DNA of 64,000 bases from Pseudoxanthomonas sp. PXM01 (GTDB taxonomy: Bacteria; Pseudomonadota; Gammaproteobacteria; Xanthomonadales; Xanthomonadaceae), in contig NZ_JACVAJ010000001.1 of NCBI RefSeq assembly GCF_014851815.1, positions 744,001-808,000 on the forward strand. Direction: 5' to 3'. A program made the position numbers and the translations under genes. Below the pieces are notes generated by a model that did not search any database, was not told the origin of the DNA, and saw only the letters and a program-made list of their open reading frames with translations. Each line of letters starts with the position of its first letter. The first letter of the stretch is position 1. Shown one piece after another: positions 56,806-64,000 of this stretch.

Positions 56806-57495
56806 CTAACTCACCTGCCACGGCCTGCCGCGCACGCGGAACAGCACGAGGTAGACGCCGGACACCCAGGCGATGCCGGCCGCGAACCCGCCAAGAATGT
56901 CGGACGGGTAATGCACGCCCAGGTAGATGCGCGAGACGCCGACCAGCAGCGCGAAGCTGCCGGCGAGCGCCACCGCCAGCCAGCGCCAGCGCGTGTGCCA
57001 GCACAGCAGCACGACCACCATCGCCAGCGTCGCCGAGCCCATCGCGTGGCCGCTGGGGAAACTGAAGGTGTGCTCGGGCGCGATGGATTCCCACAGGGAA
57101 GGACGGTCGCGCTGGAAGAACTGCTTGGTCGCCAGGTTCAGCAGCGCCGAGCCGGCGAACGACACCCCGGCGAAGGTCGCCTCGCGCCAGCGCTTGGCGA
57201 TCAGCAGGCCGGTCGTCAACGCGATGTCGGCCGGCACCACGCCCCACTGGTAGCCGATCGCCGAAATGAAAATGAAGAAGCGGTCCAGCGCCGGCCCGGC
57301 CAGCGCATGCGCGCGCCACAGCAGCGGGTCGTCGAAATAGAAGGCTTCCAGCTCATGGACTTCGTCGGCCAGTTCGACGAAGGCCCACAGCGGCGCCAGC
57401 AGGCAGAGGAACAGCAGGACCAGGCGGCCGCCATGCTCGCGCAGCAGGCTGGCGATGAAGCGCCGGCCCTGGGCCAGCCTCTCAGCCGGCGACAC
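56806..57495 (-). CDS. PAP2-family phosphatase
   Basis: 229 residues, six transmembrane segments. All three PAP2 signatures: [18 protein letters not shown] and [12 protein letters not shown]. Integral-membrane lipid phosphatase, candidate undecaprenyl-diphosphate or phosphatidate phosphatase. GTG start at 57495 overlaps the ispG stop by 14 bases, so it is coupled to isoprenoid synthesis. Confidence 0.9.
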   Translation of the reverse strand: MSPAERLAQGRRFIASLLREHGGRLVLLFLCLLAPLWAFVELADEVHELEAFYFDDPLLWRAHALAGPALDRFFIFISAIGYQWGVVPADIALTTGLLIAKRWREATFAGVSFAGSALLNLATKQFFQRDRPSLWESIAPEHTFSFPSGHAMGSATLAMVVVLLCWHTRWRWLAVALAGSFALLVGVSRIYLGVHYPSDILGGFAAGIAWVSGVYLVLFRVRGRPWQVS

Positions 57496-58747
57496 GCGCG
57501 TACTTGCTCTCGACGTAGTCGTCGATCAGCGCGACGAACTCGTCCGCGATGTTCTCGCCGCGCAGCGTGACCTTCTTCTCGCCATCGACGAACACCGGCG
57601 CCGCCGGCGCCTCGCCGGTGCCCGGCAGCGAGATGCCGATGTTGGCGTGGCGCGATTCGCCCGGGCCATTCACCACGCAGCCCATCACCGCCAGCGTCAT
57701 GTTCTCCGCGCCGGGATGCGTGACCTTCCACTCCGGCATCTTGCCGCGCACGTGTTCCTGCACGACCTTGGCCAGTTCCTGGAAAAACTCCGACGTGGTG
57801 CGCCCGCAGCCCGGGCAGGCGGTGACCATTGGGGTGAATGCACGCAGGCCGGTGGTCTGGAGCAGTTCCTGCGCGACGATCACTTCCTGCGTGCGCGACT
57901 GGCCCGGTTCCGGCGTCAGCGAGATGCGGATGGTGTCGCCGATGCCTTCCTGCAGCAGTACGGACAGTGCTGCCGCGGAAGCGACGATGCCCTTGCTGCC
58001 GATGCCGGCTTCGGTCAGGCCCAGGTGCAGGGCGAAATCGGTGCGGCTGGCCATGTCGCGGTAGACCGCGATCAGTTCCTGCACGCCGCTGACCTTGGCC
58101 GACAGCACGATGCGGTCGCGCGGCAGGCCGAGCTCGACGGCGCGCTCGCCCGAATCCACCGCCGACCGGATCAGCGCTTCGCGCAGCACGCGGCCGGCGT
58201 CCCATGGGATCTCGCGCGCGTGGTTCTCGTCCATCAGCTGGGCGGCCAGTGCCTGTTCCAGCGAACCCCAGTTGGCGCCGATGCGCACCGGCTTGCCGTA
58301 GCGGATCGCGAACTCGATCAGCTGGGCGAACTGGGTGTCCTTCTTCTTGCCGAAGCCGACGTTGCCCGGGTTGATGCGGTACTTGGCCAGCGCCTCGGCG
58401 CAGGCCGGCTCGCCTGCCAGCAACTGGTGGCCGTTGTAGTGGAAATCGCCGATCAGCGGCACCGAGATGCCCATCATCTCCAGCTTCTCGCGGATGCGCG
58501 GGATGGCGGCGGCGGACTCGGGATTGTTGACGGTCAGGCGGACCATTTCCGAGCCGGCGCGCCAGAGATCGGCCACCTGCTTCACGCTGCCGGCGATGTC
58601 GGCGGTGTCGGTGTTGGTCATCGACTGCACCACCACCGGGCGGCCACCGCCAACGGTGGCGTTGCCGATCTGGACGGCCTGGGTGATGCGGCGCGGCCAG
58701 GGCGCGGCGTCGGTGGGGGGCGTGGGGCGGGTGACGGCATCGTGCAT
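57482..58747 (-). CDS. ispG: 4-hydroxy-3-methylbut-2-en-1-yl diphosphate synthase (flavodoxin)
   Basis: 421 residues, [4Fe-4S] enzyme, penultimate step of the MEP isoprenoid pathway. Seen: [14 protein letters not shown], the INPGNVG motif, CPGCGRT and GCVVNGPGE supplying the cluster cysteines, [14 protein letters not shown] 58747 gives MHDAVTRP. Divergent from the histidine kinase. Confidence 0.96.
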   Translation of the reverse strand: MHDAVTRPTPPTDAAPWPRRITQAVQIGNATVGGGRPVVVQSMTNTDTADIAGSVKQVADLWRAGSEMVRLTVNNPESAAAIPRIREKLEMMGISVPLIGDFHYNGHQLLAGEPACAEALAKYRINPGNVGFGKKKDTQFAQLIEFAIRYGKPVRIGANWGSLEQALAAQLMDENHAREIPWDAGRVLREALIRSAVDSGERAVELGLPRDRIVLSAKVSGVQELIAVYRDMASRTDFALHLGLTEAGIGSKGIVASAAALSVLLQEGIGDTIRISLTPEPGQSRTQEVIVAQELLQTTGLRAFTPMVTACPGCGRTTSEFFQELAKVVQEHVRGKMPEWKVTHPGAENMTLAVMGCVVNGPGESRHANIGISLPGTGEAPAAPVFVDGEKKVTLRGENIADEFVALIDDYVESKYARVAG

Positions 58748-58839
58748 GCCGACATTGTAGCGTGGGCCACCCACCCCACCCGTCCCTCCCGCCCTGCGAC
58801 GCCATGCCGCAGGCCCGCCACGCGCGCTTGCACTAGCAT

Positions 58840-60081
58840 GTGAGCATGCCGAATACCCTGCTGACCCTATCGCCGTCGTTCCTGCGCACGCTGTGCAACC
58901 TGCGCTGGGTGGCCATCGTGGGCCAGGCGGTGACCGTGCTGGTGGCGTTGGGGCTCCTCGGCATCGACCTGCCGCGCTGGCCGCTGTGGGCGGGCATCGG
59001 CGCGCTGGCGCTGTTCAACGTCTACGCCACCTGGCGCAGCCACCGGCCCGGCGAAGAGACGGCGGCGGAGGCCTTCGCGCACATGCTGGTGGACGTGGCC
59101 GTGCTGTCCTGGCTGGTGGCCTGGAGCGGCGGCATCGGCAATCCGTTCAGTTCCATGTTCCTGCTGCTGATCGCCGTCTCGGCGCTGGCATTGCCGCTGC
59201 GCTGGGTGATCGCCACCGGCGTGGCCTGCCTGCTGGGCTATGTGCTGACAGCGGTGTTCGGGCGTCCGCTGCCGCACCTGCACGGCAACAATTTCAGCGT
59301 GCACCTGTGGGGCATGGGCGTGAACTTCGTGCTGTCGGCCGCGGTGGTGCTGTACTTCTCCACCCGCCTGGTCGCCGCCCTGCGCCTGCGCGAGCAGGAA
59401 CTGGCGCGCCTGCGCGAACGCTTCGCCCGCAACGAGGGCATCGTCGCCCTGGCCACGCATGCCGCCGCGGTGGCGCATGAGCTGAACACGCCGCTGGCGA
59501 CGATGACGCTGCTGACCGAGGACATCCGCGAGCACGCGGCCGAACCCGACATCCGCGAGGATGCCGGCACCATGCGTCAACTGATCGACCTGTGCCGCGA
59601 CCGCGTGCGTGCGCTCGCCGCCTCGGCCGACATGGGCGTGCACCAGCGCGTGGACCTGGACGATGTGGTGCAGCGCTGGCAGCTGATCCGCCCGACCGTG
59701 GAACTGCAGCGCACCGGTGCGCTGCCGCCGTGGCTGGCCACCGATGCCTCCACCGGCCACCTGCTGCAGGCGCTGCTGAACAACGCTGCCGACGCCAGCC
59801 GCCAGGCCGGTTCGCAACGCGTGGACCTGGACCTGCGCTGCGAAGGCGACGAACTGGTTGGCACCGTACGCGACTACGGCAACGGCTTCCACGAAGCCCT
59901 GCCGTTCCAGTCCGAACAACTTTTCCGCACCAGCAAGCCCGAGGGCATGGGCGTGGGCCTGGCCCTGTCGCATGCCACCATCGAGCGGCTGGGTGGACGC
60001 ATGACCATGCGCGCCGTGCCGCCGAAGGGCGTGCAGGTGCAGTTCCGCCTGCCGGTGGCAGGCAACGACGAAACCCCCTGA
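58840..60081 (+). CDS. regB: RegB/PrrB/ActS-like redox sensor histidine kinase
   Basis: 413 residues from GTG 58840; ATG at 58846 is an alternative. Six N-terminal transmembrane segments, the quinone-binding motif GGIGNPF at 97-103, H-box [13 protein letters not shown] with H213, conserved dimer-interface Cys at C252 (LCRDR), and ATPase N, G1 and G2 boxes. In RegB the Cys senses redox state and the motif binds ubiquinone. Cognate regulator follows 13 bp later. Confidence 0.88.
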   Translation: MSMPNTLLTLSPSFLRTLCNLRWVAIVGQAVTVLVALGLLGIDLPRWPLWAGIGALALFNVYATWRSHRPGEETAAEAFAHMLVDVAVLSWLVAWSGGIGNPFSSMFLLLIAVSALALPLRWVIATGVACLLGYVLTAVFGRPLPHLHGNNFSVHLWGMGVNFVLSAAVVLYFSTRLVAALRLREQELARLRERFARNEGIVALATHAAAVAHELNTPLATMTLLTEDIREHAAEPDIREDAGTMRQLIDLCRDRVRALAASADMGVHQRVDLDDVVQRWQLIRPTVELQRTGALPPWLATDASTGHLLQALLNNAADASRQAGSQRVDLDLRCEGDELVGTVRDYGNGFHEALPFQSEQLFRTSKPEGMGVGLALSHATIERLGGRMTMRAVPPKGVQVQFRLPVAGNDETP

Positions 60082-60094
60082 TGAGAGACTTCCG

Positions 60095-60646
60095 ATGAAA
60101 GGCCTGCTGGTCGACGACGACGAACTCTACGCGCGCACGCTGCAGCGCAGCCTGGCGCGCAAGGGCATCGAAACCGAGATCGCGCTGGACGCCGCCAGCG
60201 CACTGGCGCGCGCGCGCGAGTGCCAACCCGACTTCGCCCTGGTGGACCTGAAGCTGGGTGCGGACTCCGGCCTGACCCTGATCGAACCGCTGCGGGCGCT
60301 GCGCGCCGACATGCAGATCCTGCTGGTCACCGGCTATGCCAGCGTCGCCACCGCGGTGGAGTCGATCAAGCGCGGCGCCGACGACTACCTGCCAAAGCCG
60401 GCGACGGTACCGACCATCCTGCGTGCGCTGGGACTGGAAGCGCCGGCCGCGGGCGAAGACACCAGCGCGACCGACGACACCATGACGCCGCTGAGCCGGC
60501 TGGAGTGGGAACACATCCAGCAGGCGCTGGCCGAGACCGAAGGCAACATTTCCGCGGCGGCCCGTCTGCTCGGCATGCACCGGCGGTCGCTGCAGCGCAA
60601 GCTGGCCAAGCGGCCCGGTCCCGAGCGTCGCTGGATCGACGAGTAG
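60095..60646 (+). CDS. regA: RegA/PrrA/ActR-like response regulator
   Basis: 183 residues. Receiver with D51 phospho-acceptor, T79 and K101. Short Pro-rich linker, then a Fis-type HTH GNISAAARLLGMHRRSLQRK at 150-169, nearly the RegA recognition helix. Paired with the upstream sensor; predicted to control respiratory or redox genes. Confidence 0.9.
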   Translation: MKGLLVDDDELYARTLQRSLARKGIETEIALDAASALARARECQPDFALVDLKLGADSGLTLIEPLRALRADMQILLVTGYASVATAVESIKRGADDYLPKPATVPTILRALGLEAPAAGEDTSATDDTMTPLSRLEWEHIQQALAETEGNISAAARLLGMHRRSLQRKLAKRPGPERRWIDE

Positions 60647-60649
60647 CGG

Positions 60650-61330
60650 TCAGCGCGAAGGATCGCGGTCCGGATCCATCGCCAGTCCTGCGCCCATGCC
60701 GAGGCCGGCGCCCGCCCCCATGCCGGCGCCCATACCACCTGCGCCACCGCCGGCACCGCCCTGGCGATCCTCGGCCTTGCCGCCCTCACCCTTGCCTTTG
60801 TTCGCCACCGGCCGCGCCGGCCCCTGACGCGGAATCGCCAGTCCGGCCGGGATCGGCTCGAGGTCCAGTACGCTGCGGATGAAATCGCGCAGCGACACCA
60901 CCAGCGCGTCGGTGTGGATGGGACGGCCGGCGGCGAGATCCGTGGCCGCCTGCGCGGCAAGACGGACCTGGTCGTCGGTGCCGAGCAGGATGATGTCCGA
61001 CAACGCCGCTTCCACGGCATCGCGGATCCGACGCGAACGATCGCCGCCGTCATCGACGGGATCGAGACCCCCCTCGCGCGCCCGCTGCCGTAGTTCGCGC
61101 AGATGCGTGGGGTCGACTTCAAGATCGCCGGTGAACGAACCGCCCAGCGTCTTGTAGGCGGCGATCAACGTGCGCAGGCGCTCGTTGATCTGGCGGTTCT
61201 CGCGCGCCCGCCGTTCCTGCACCGTCTGCATCACCAGCAGGCGGATGCCGACGCCGATCAGCGTGATCAGCGCCAGTCCCGCCAGCGTGGTCAACAGCCC
61301 TTGCCACGAACTGAAATCGAGACCGCGCAT
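60650..61330 (-). CDS. Membrane-anchored protein with Gly/Met-rich tail
   Basis: 226 residues. N-terminal transmembrane helix (about 12-35), a charged helical middle, LLGTDDQVRLAAQAATDLAAG, then a C-terminal tail of GAGMGAG-type repeats ending DRDPSR. Converges with the regA-like gene. No family recognised. Confidence 0.7.
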   Translation of the reverse strand: MRGLDFSSWQGLLTTLAGLALITLIGVGIRLLVMQTVQERRARENRQINERLRTLIAAYKTLGGSFTGDLEVDPTHLRELRQRAREGGLDPVDDGGDRSRRIRDAVEAALSDIILLGTDDQVRLAAQAATDLAAGRPIHTDALVVSLRDFIRSVLDLEPIPAGLAIPRQGPARPVANKGKGEGGKAEDRQGGAGGGAGGMGAGMGAGAGLGMGAGLAMDPDRDPSR

Positions 61331-61383
61331 GCCCGTCCTCCGTCGTTGCCGGCATCATGCCAGACCCATCCGGTGCGCTGCGC

Positions 61384-61770
61384 TCAGCTTTCGCCACGCG
61401 CCAGCAGCGACAGGTGCGTCAGCACGCATCGCCAGGCGCCCTCCTGCTGGACGAACACGCCACTGACGCGTTCGTCCAACAGGAAAGGATGGCCCCGATA
61501 GTGGCCGCCGGACACGCCCCGTGCCACCGTTACGGCAGTTTCCCCGTAGACGCGGACGCGCATGTCGTGCGTCTCCATCACGTCATGCTGCAGGTCGCCT
61601 GACGCGACCAGCGCGAGGAAGCGTGCCCGGTCGGACACGCTGCCATCGGTACCCACGATCACCCAGTCCTCGGCCATGAACGTGCCGATCGCGGACGCGT
61701 CGTTGCCCACCATGGCCAGATCCCACGCCACCACGGCCTCGCGTACGGCCCGCTCGTCGTCCGAAGTCAT
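61384..61770 (-). CDS. NTF2-like (SnoaL/DUF4440) protein
   Basis: 128 residues, alpha+beta barrel features of the nuclear-transport-factor-2 superfamily: REAVVAWDLAMVGNDASAIGTFMAEDW split over helices and strands, GHYRGHPFLLDERVSGVFVQQEGAWRCV. No catalytic signature evident; small-ligand binding likely. 53 bp before the Gly-rich protein gene on the same strand. Confidence 0.8.
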   Translation of the reverse strand: MTSDDERAVREAVVAWDLAMVGNDASAIGTFMAEDWVIVGTDGSVSDRARFLALVASGDLQHDVMETHDMRVRVYGETAVTVARGVSGGHYRGHPFLLDERVSGVFVQQEGAWRCVLTHLSLLARGES

Positions 61771-61847
61771 CGCGCCGTCCTCGCTGGGGTACGGCGCGAT
61801 CTTCCACCCACGGCCGTGCGAGTGCGTGAAGATGCATGCCGTGCACC

Positions 61848-64000
61848 TCAGAACGTCCTGCGCAACACCAGTTCCCAGCTGCGCGGGTCGCCCAGATAGA
61901 CCATCGTGCTGCCGAGCGCATAGATGGCATGGGTCCGGTCACCCAGGTTGCGGCCGCGCAGCGTCAGCTCGGTGCCGTCGCCAACCTTGAGAGCCACGTG
62001 TGCGCCCCACGTCGCGTAGCCGGCGGTGGACAGCGTGTTGGCGGCGTTGGCATGGCGCGACGACACGCCGCGCAGATCGACACCCGCCGACCAGCGCGGC
62101 GTGAACGTGTAGTCCAGCCACAGGTTACCCACGCGCGATGGCGTGTTGGTCGGCCGGTTGCCGGCGCGCGACACGGACACGCCACCGACGTTCTCGTAGA
62201 AATCGTCCAGCGTCGCGTCGACCCAGGCCAGGTTGCCTTCCACGTTCAATGCCTGCAGCGGACGCCAGCCGAACGCCGCTTCGACGCCGCGCGACGATTG
62301 CTGGCCAACCGGCAGCGTCTGCCCGGGATTGGCCGGATCGGTGATGGCGAGATCGCGGCGGATGATGCGGTAGGCCGCCAGCGTGGCGAAGCTGCCCCCG
62401 TCGCTCGACTGGAACTTTGCGCCGATTTCGCCCTGGCGCCCCGTGGTCAGGTCGAAGTCGCGCAACGTGGCGAAGTTCGCGGTGCTGAGGATGCCCGCCG
62501 GCGGATCGGCGGCGGTGCTGTACTGCGCGTAGAGACTCGCCTGCGGCGTGATGGCCCAGTTCAGCGCGACACGCCCGGTCGTCGGTGTGTACTCGCGTTC
62601 GAACCGGGCAGGATTGGTCGGCGATACGGTGCGATGGTTGACCACGTCCAGCACGATGCGGTCGCGCCGCAGGCCGGTCAGCAGCGACAGTGACGGGGTC
62701 AGCTCGGTCAGGTTTTCCAAGAACAGCGCCTGCGTGTGCAGCCGGTTGGTGCGGTCAGGCGTGTGGACGAGGGCCGCACCGGGGACGTCGAGGAAGTGAC
62801 CGGGCGTGACGGCATCCAGCGGCACGGTATCGACAGTCGCCGACAACGAGAGCGGAAAACGCGTCTGCCGGTTGTAGCTGACGTCGAGACCGGTGTTCCA
62901 CTGCGATGCGAGACCGAACAGCGTGCCCGTGTGGGCCCATTCGACCCGGTTGCCATAGACCTGCTGGTCGTGGCGCTGCAGCAACGCGCCGGAACGGATC
63001 ACGCCGGTGTTGTCGGTGGTGAGCCGGTAGCTTTCGACATTGCGGTAGTCGCGCAATGCATCGTAGTGGTAGACGGTGTTGCGCACCGTATCGCGCTCGC
63101 CTGGCGTCCATTCCAGCAGCGAGCGTGCCCAGCGCACGTCCTGCCCATAGTAGCCGTCGGCAACGTTGTAGTTGCGACCGATGGTCTCCGGAAGCACGGA
63201 CAGACGTCCCGTCGCAGGCTGGCGCACCGGCGTGCCCCAGTACGGACGATGGTTATCCTCTTGCTGATACTCGACGGCCAAGGTGTGGCGCAGTGTGGGC
63301 GCGAGTTGCACCAGCCAGGACGCGGACAGTGTGGACGCCTCACGCCGCTGCCCATCGACCCAGTTGTCGGCATCGCGTGCGCTCGCATCCACGCGAACGG
63401 CCTGCCGCGCCTCGTCGCCACCGATGCGCAGATTGGCGCCCATCGCCAGCGTGCCGTCGCGGAACGAGCCCCACGACGTCTGCACGGCGGCCTCGTCGCG
63501 GTCCAGTCGCGCCAGGCGGGTGACGTAGTTGATCGTGCCGCCGACCGCACCCGCGCCGTAGAGGAAGCTGGATGGCCCGCCGATGGCCTCCACCCGCTCG
63601 TACTGCCAGGCATCGACGGGCCGTGCCGCGATGCTGGGGTACTGCACGTCGATACCGTTGAACAACTGCGTGATCTGGCTGCCGGAGAAGCCACGGTAAG
63701 TCACCGTGTTGCCGTTGCCGGGCGGCGATGCGACGGTCAGCCCCGGGATGCCGGCCAATGCCTCCTGCGTGGTGCGCACGCCGCGCGCATCGAGGGTCGT
63801 GCGATCGATGACGGTGACGGACGCGGGCGTCTCCATCAGGCTCAACGCCAGGCGGGTGCCGGTGCCGGCCGACTGGTCCAGCCCGGCGCGATGGCCTTTG
63901 ACTTCGACGGTATCGAGCTGGGTGGCGCGTGACCCATCGGGCAACACGACGGATTCGGTCGCGAGCGCGACGACGGGGAAAGACAGCACCGCGGCAACCG
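61848..64000 (-). CDS. TonB-dependent siderophore receptor, 5' end cut by window
   Basis: At least 717 residues; the N-terminal signal peptide continues past base 64000 (VAAVLSFPVVALA seen). TonB-box region TQLDTVEVKGHR, plug METPASVTVIDRTTLDARGV and GPSSFLYGAGAVGGTINYVTRL, barrel ending VLRRTF. The plug pattern is of the siderophore-receptor subfamily; ligand unknown. An internal GTG at 63989 should not be taken as the start. Fur site, if any, lies outside. Confidence 0.9.
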   Translation of the reverse strand, partial: VAAVLSFPVVALATESVVLPDGSRATQLDTVEVKGHRAGLDQSAGTGTRLALSLMETPASVTVIDRTTLDARGVRTTQEALAGIPGLTVASPPGNGNTVTYRGFSGSQITQLFNGIDVQYPSIAARPVDAWQYERVEAIGGPSSFLYGAGAVGGTINYVTRLARLDRDEAAVQTSWGSFRDGTLAMGANLRIGGDEARQAVRVDASARDADNWVDGQRREASTLSASWLVQLAPTLRHTLAVEYQQEDNHRPYWGTPVRQPATGRLSVLPETIGRNYNVADGYYGQDVRWARSLLEWTPGERDTVRNTVYHYDALRDYRNVESYRLTTDNTGVIRSGALLQRHDQQVYGNRVEWAHTGTLFGLASQWNTGLDVSYNRQTRFPLSLSATVDTVPLDAVTPGHFLDVPGAALVHTPDRTNRLHTQALFLENLTELTPSLSLLTGLRRDRIVLDVVNHRTVSPTNPARFEREYTPTTGRVALNWAITPQASLYAQYSTAADPPAGILSTANFATLRDFDLTTGRQGEIGAKFQSSDGGSFATLAAYRIIRRDLAITDPANPGQTLPVGQQSSRGVEAAFGWRPLQALNVEGNLAWVDATLDDFYENVGGVSVSRAGNRPTNTPSRVGNLWLDYTFTPRWSAGVDLRGVSSRHANAANTLSTAGYATWGAHVALKVGDGTELTLRGRNLGDRTHAIYALGSTMVYLGDPRSWELVLRRTF

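Overview
The window is about 66-68% GC by eye and reads as chromosomal DNA of a member of the Xanthomonadaceae (Lysobacteraceae). Evidence for this is a FimX-type type IV pilus regulator, an XgtA-like alpha-glucosidase of exactly 538 residues, a fused ThrA, several large TonB-dependent receptors, TAGAAT-type -10 boxes, and two kinds of dispersed palindromic repeat of the sort common in this family. The genus cannot be fixed from sequence alone; Pseudoxanthomonas, Xanthomonas, Stenotrophomonas or Lysobacter relatives all fit. I see no prophage, plasmid or integrase.

Layout. 1-3409 (minus): efp, a small membrane protein, an mtaD-like amidohydrolase, ubiG and gph in a tight operon; epmB, which modifies EF-P, is divergent. 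4630-10988: fimX, htpX, gluQ, then phaB1-phaR-phaB2 (polyhydroxybutyrate metabolism). 11036-15086: small membrane proteins, an orphan phage-tail/eCIS-type tube protein preceded by an unusual array of about 19 units of 21 bp, a VOC protein and a run of uncharacterised genes interrupted by four copies of a ~50-bp repeat. 15121-18466: SRPBCC, M48 protease and SUMF1-like lipoprotein. 18569-19771: rnd and tRNA-Ala(CGC), whose promoter lies in the end of rnd.

19899-28026 is a maltodextrin locus (TonB receptor, alpha-glucosidase, MFS permease, secreted alpha-amylase) with one 18-bp operator-like sequence in both control regions. 28031-33621 is a siderophore operon (TonB receptor, MFS, DUF3325, DUF3649, PepSY) headed by a 19-bp Fur box. 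A LacI regulator, an OsmC protein, an MBL-fold hydrolase and two L,D-transpeptidases follow. 38180-43215 is the thr operon (thrL-thrA-thrB-thrC) with a leader peptide rich in Thr and Ile. 44152-49475 holds tRNA-Arg(CCU), an ALDH7-type dehydrogenase, pyrD, murB and an EamA transporter. 49489-53222 is a divergent Ser/Thr kinase and FHA-GGDEF cyclase pair. The end carries a DedA-rhodanese fusion, a pectinacetylesterase-family protein with a membrane-anchored helical partner, PAP2-ispG, a RegB/RegA-like two-component system, and a TonB receptor cut by the window edge.

Most genes are ordinary core or niche genes. The stretch that the gene content explains least is 11910-12420: degenerate 21-bp units built on the palindrome CCATCGATGG, spaced at two DNA helical turns, just upstream of a lone tail-tube gene.
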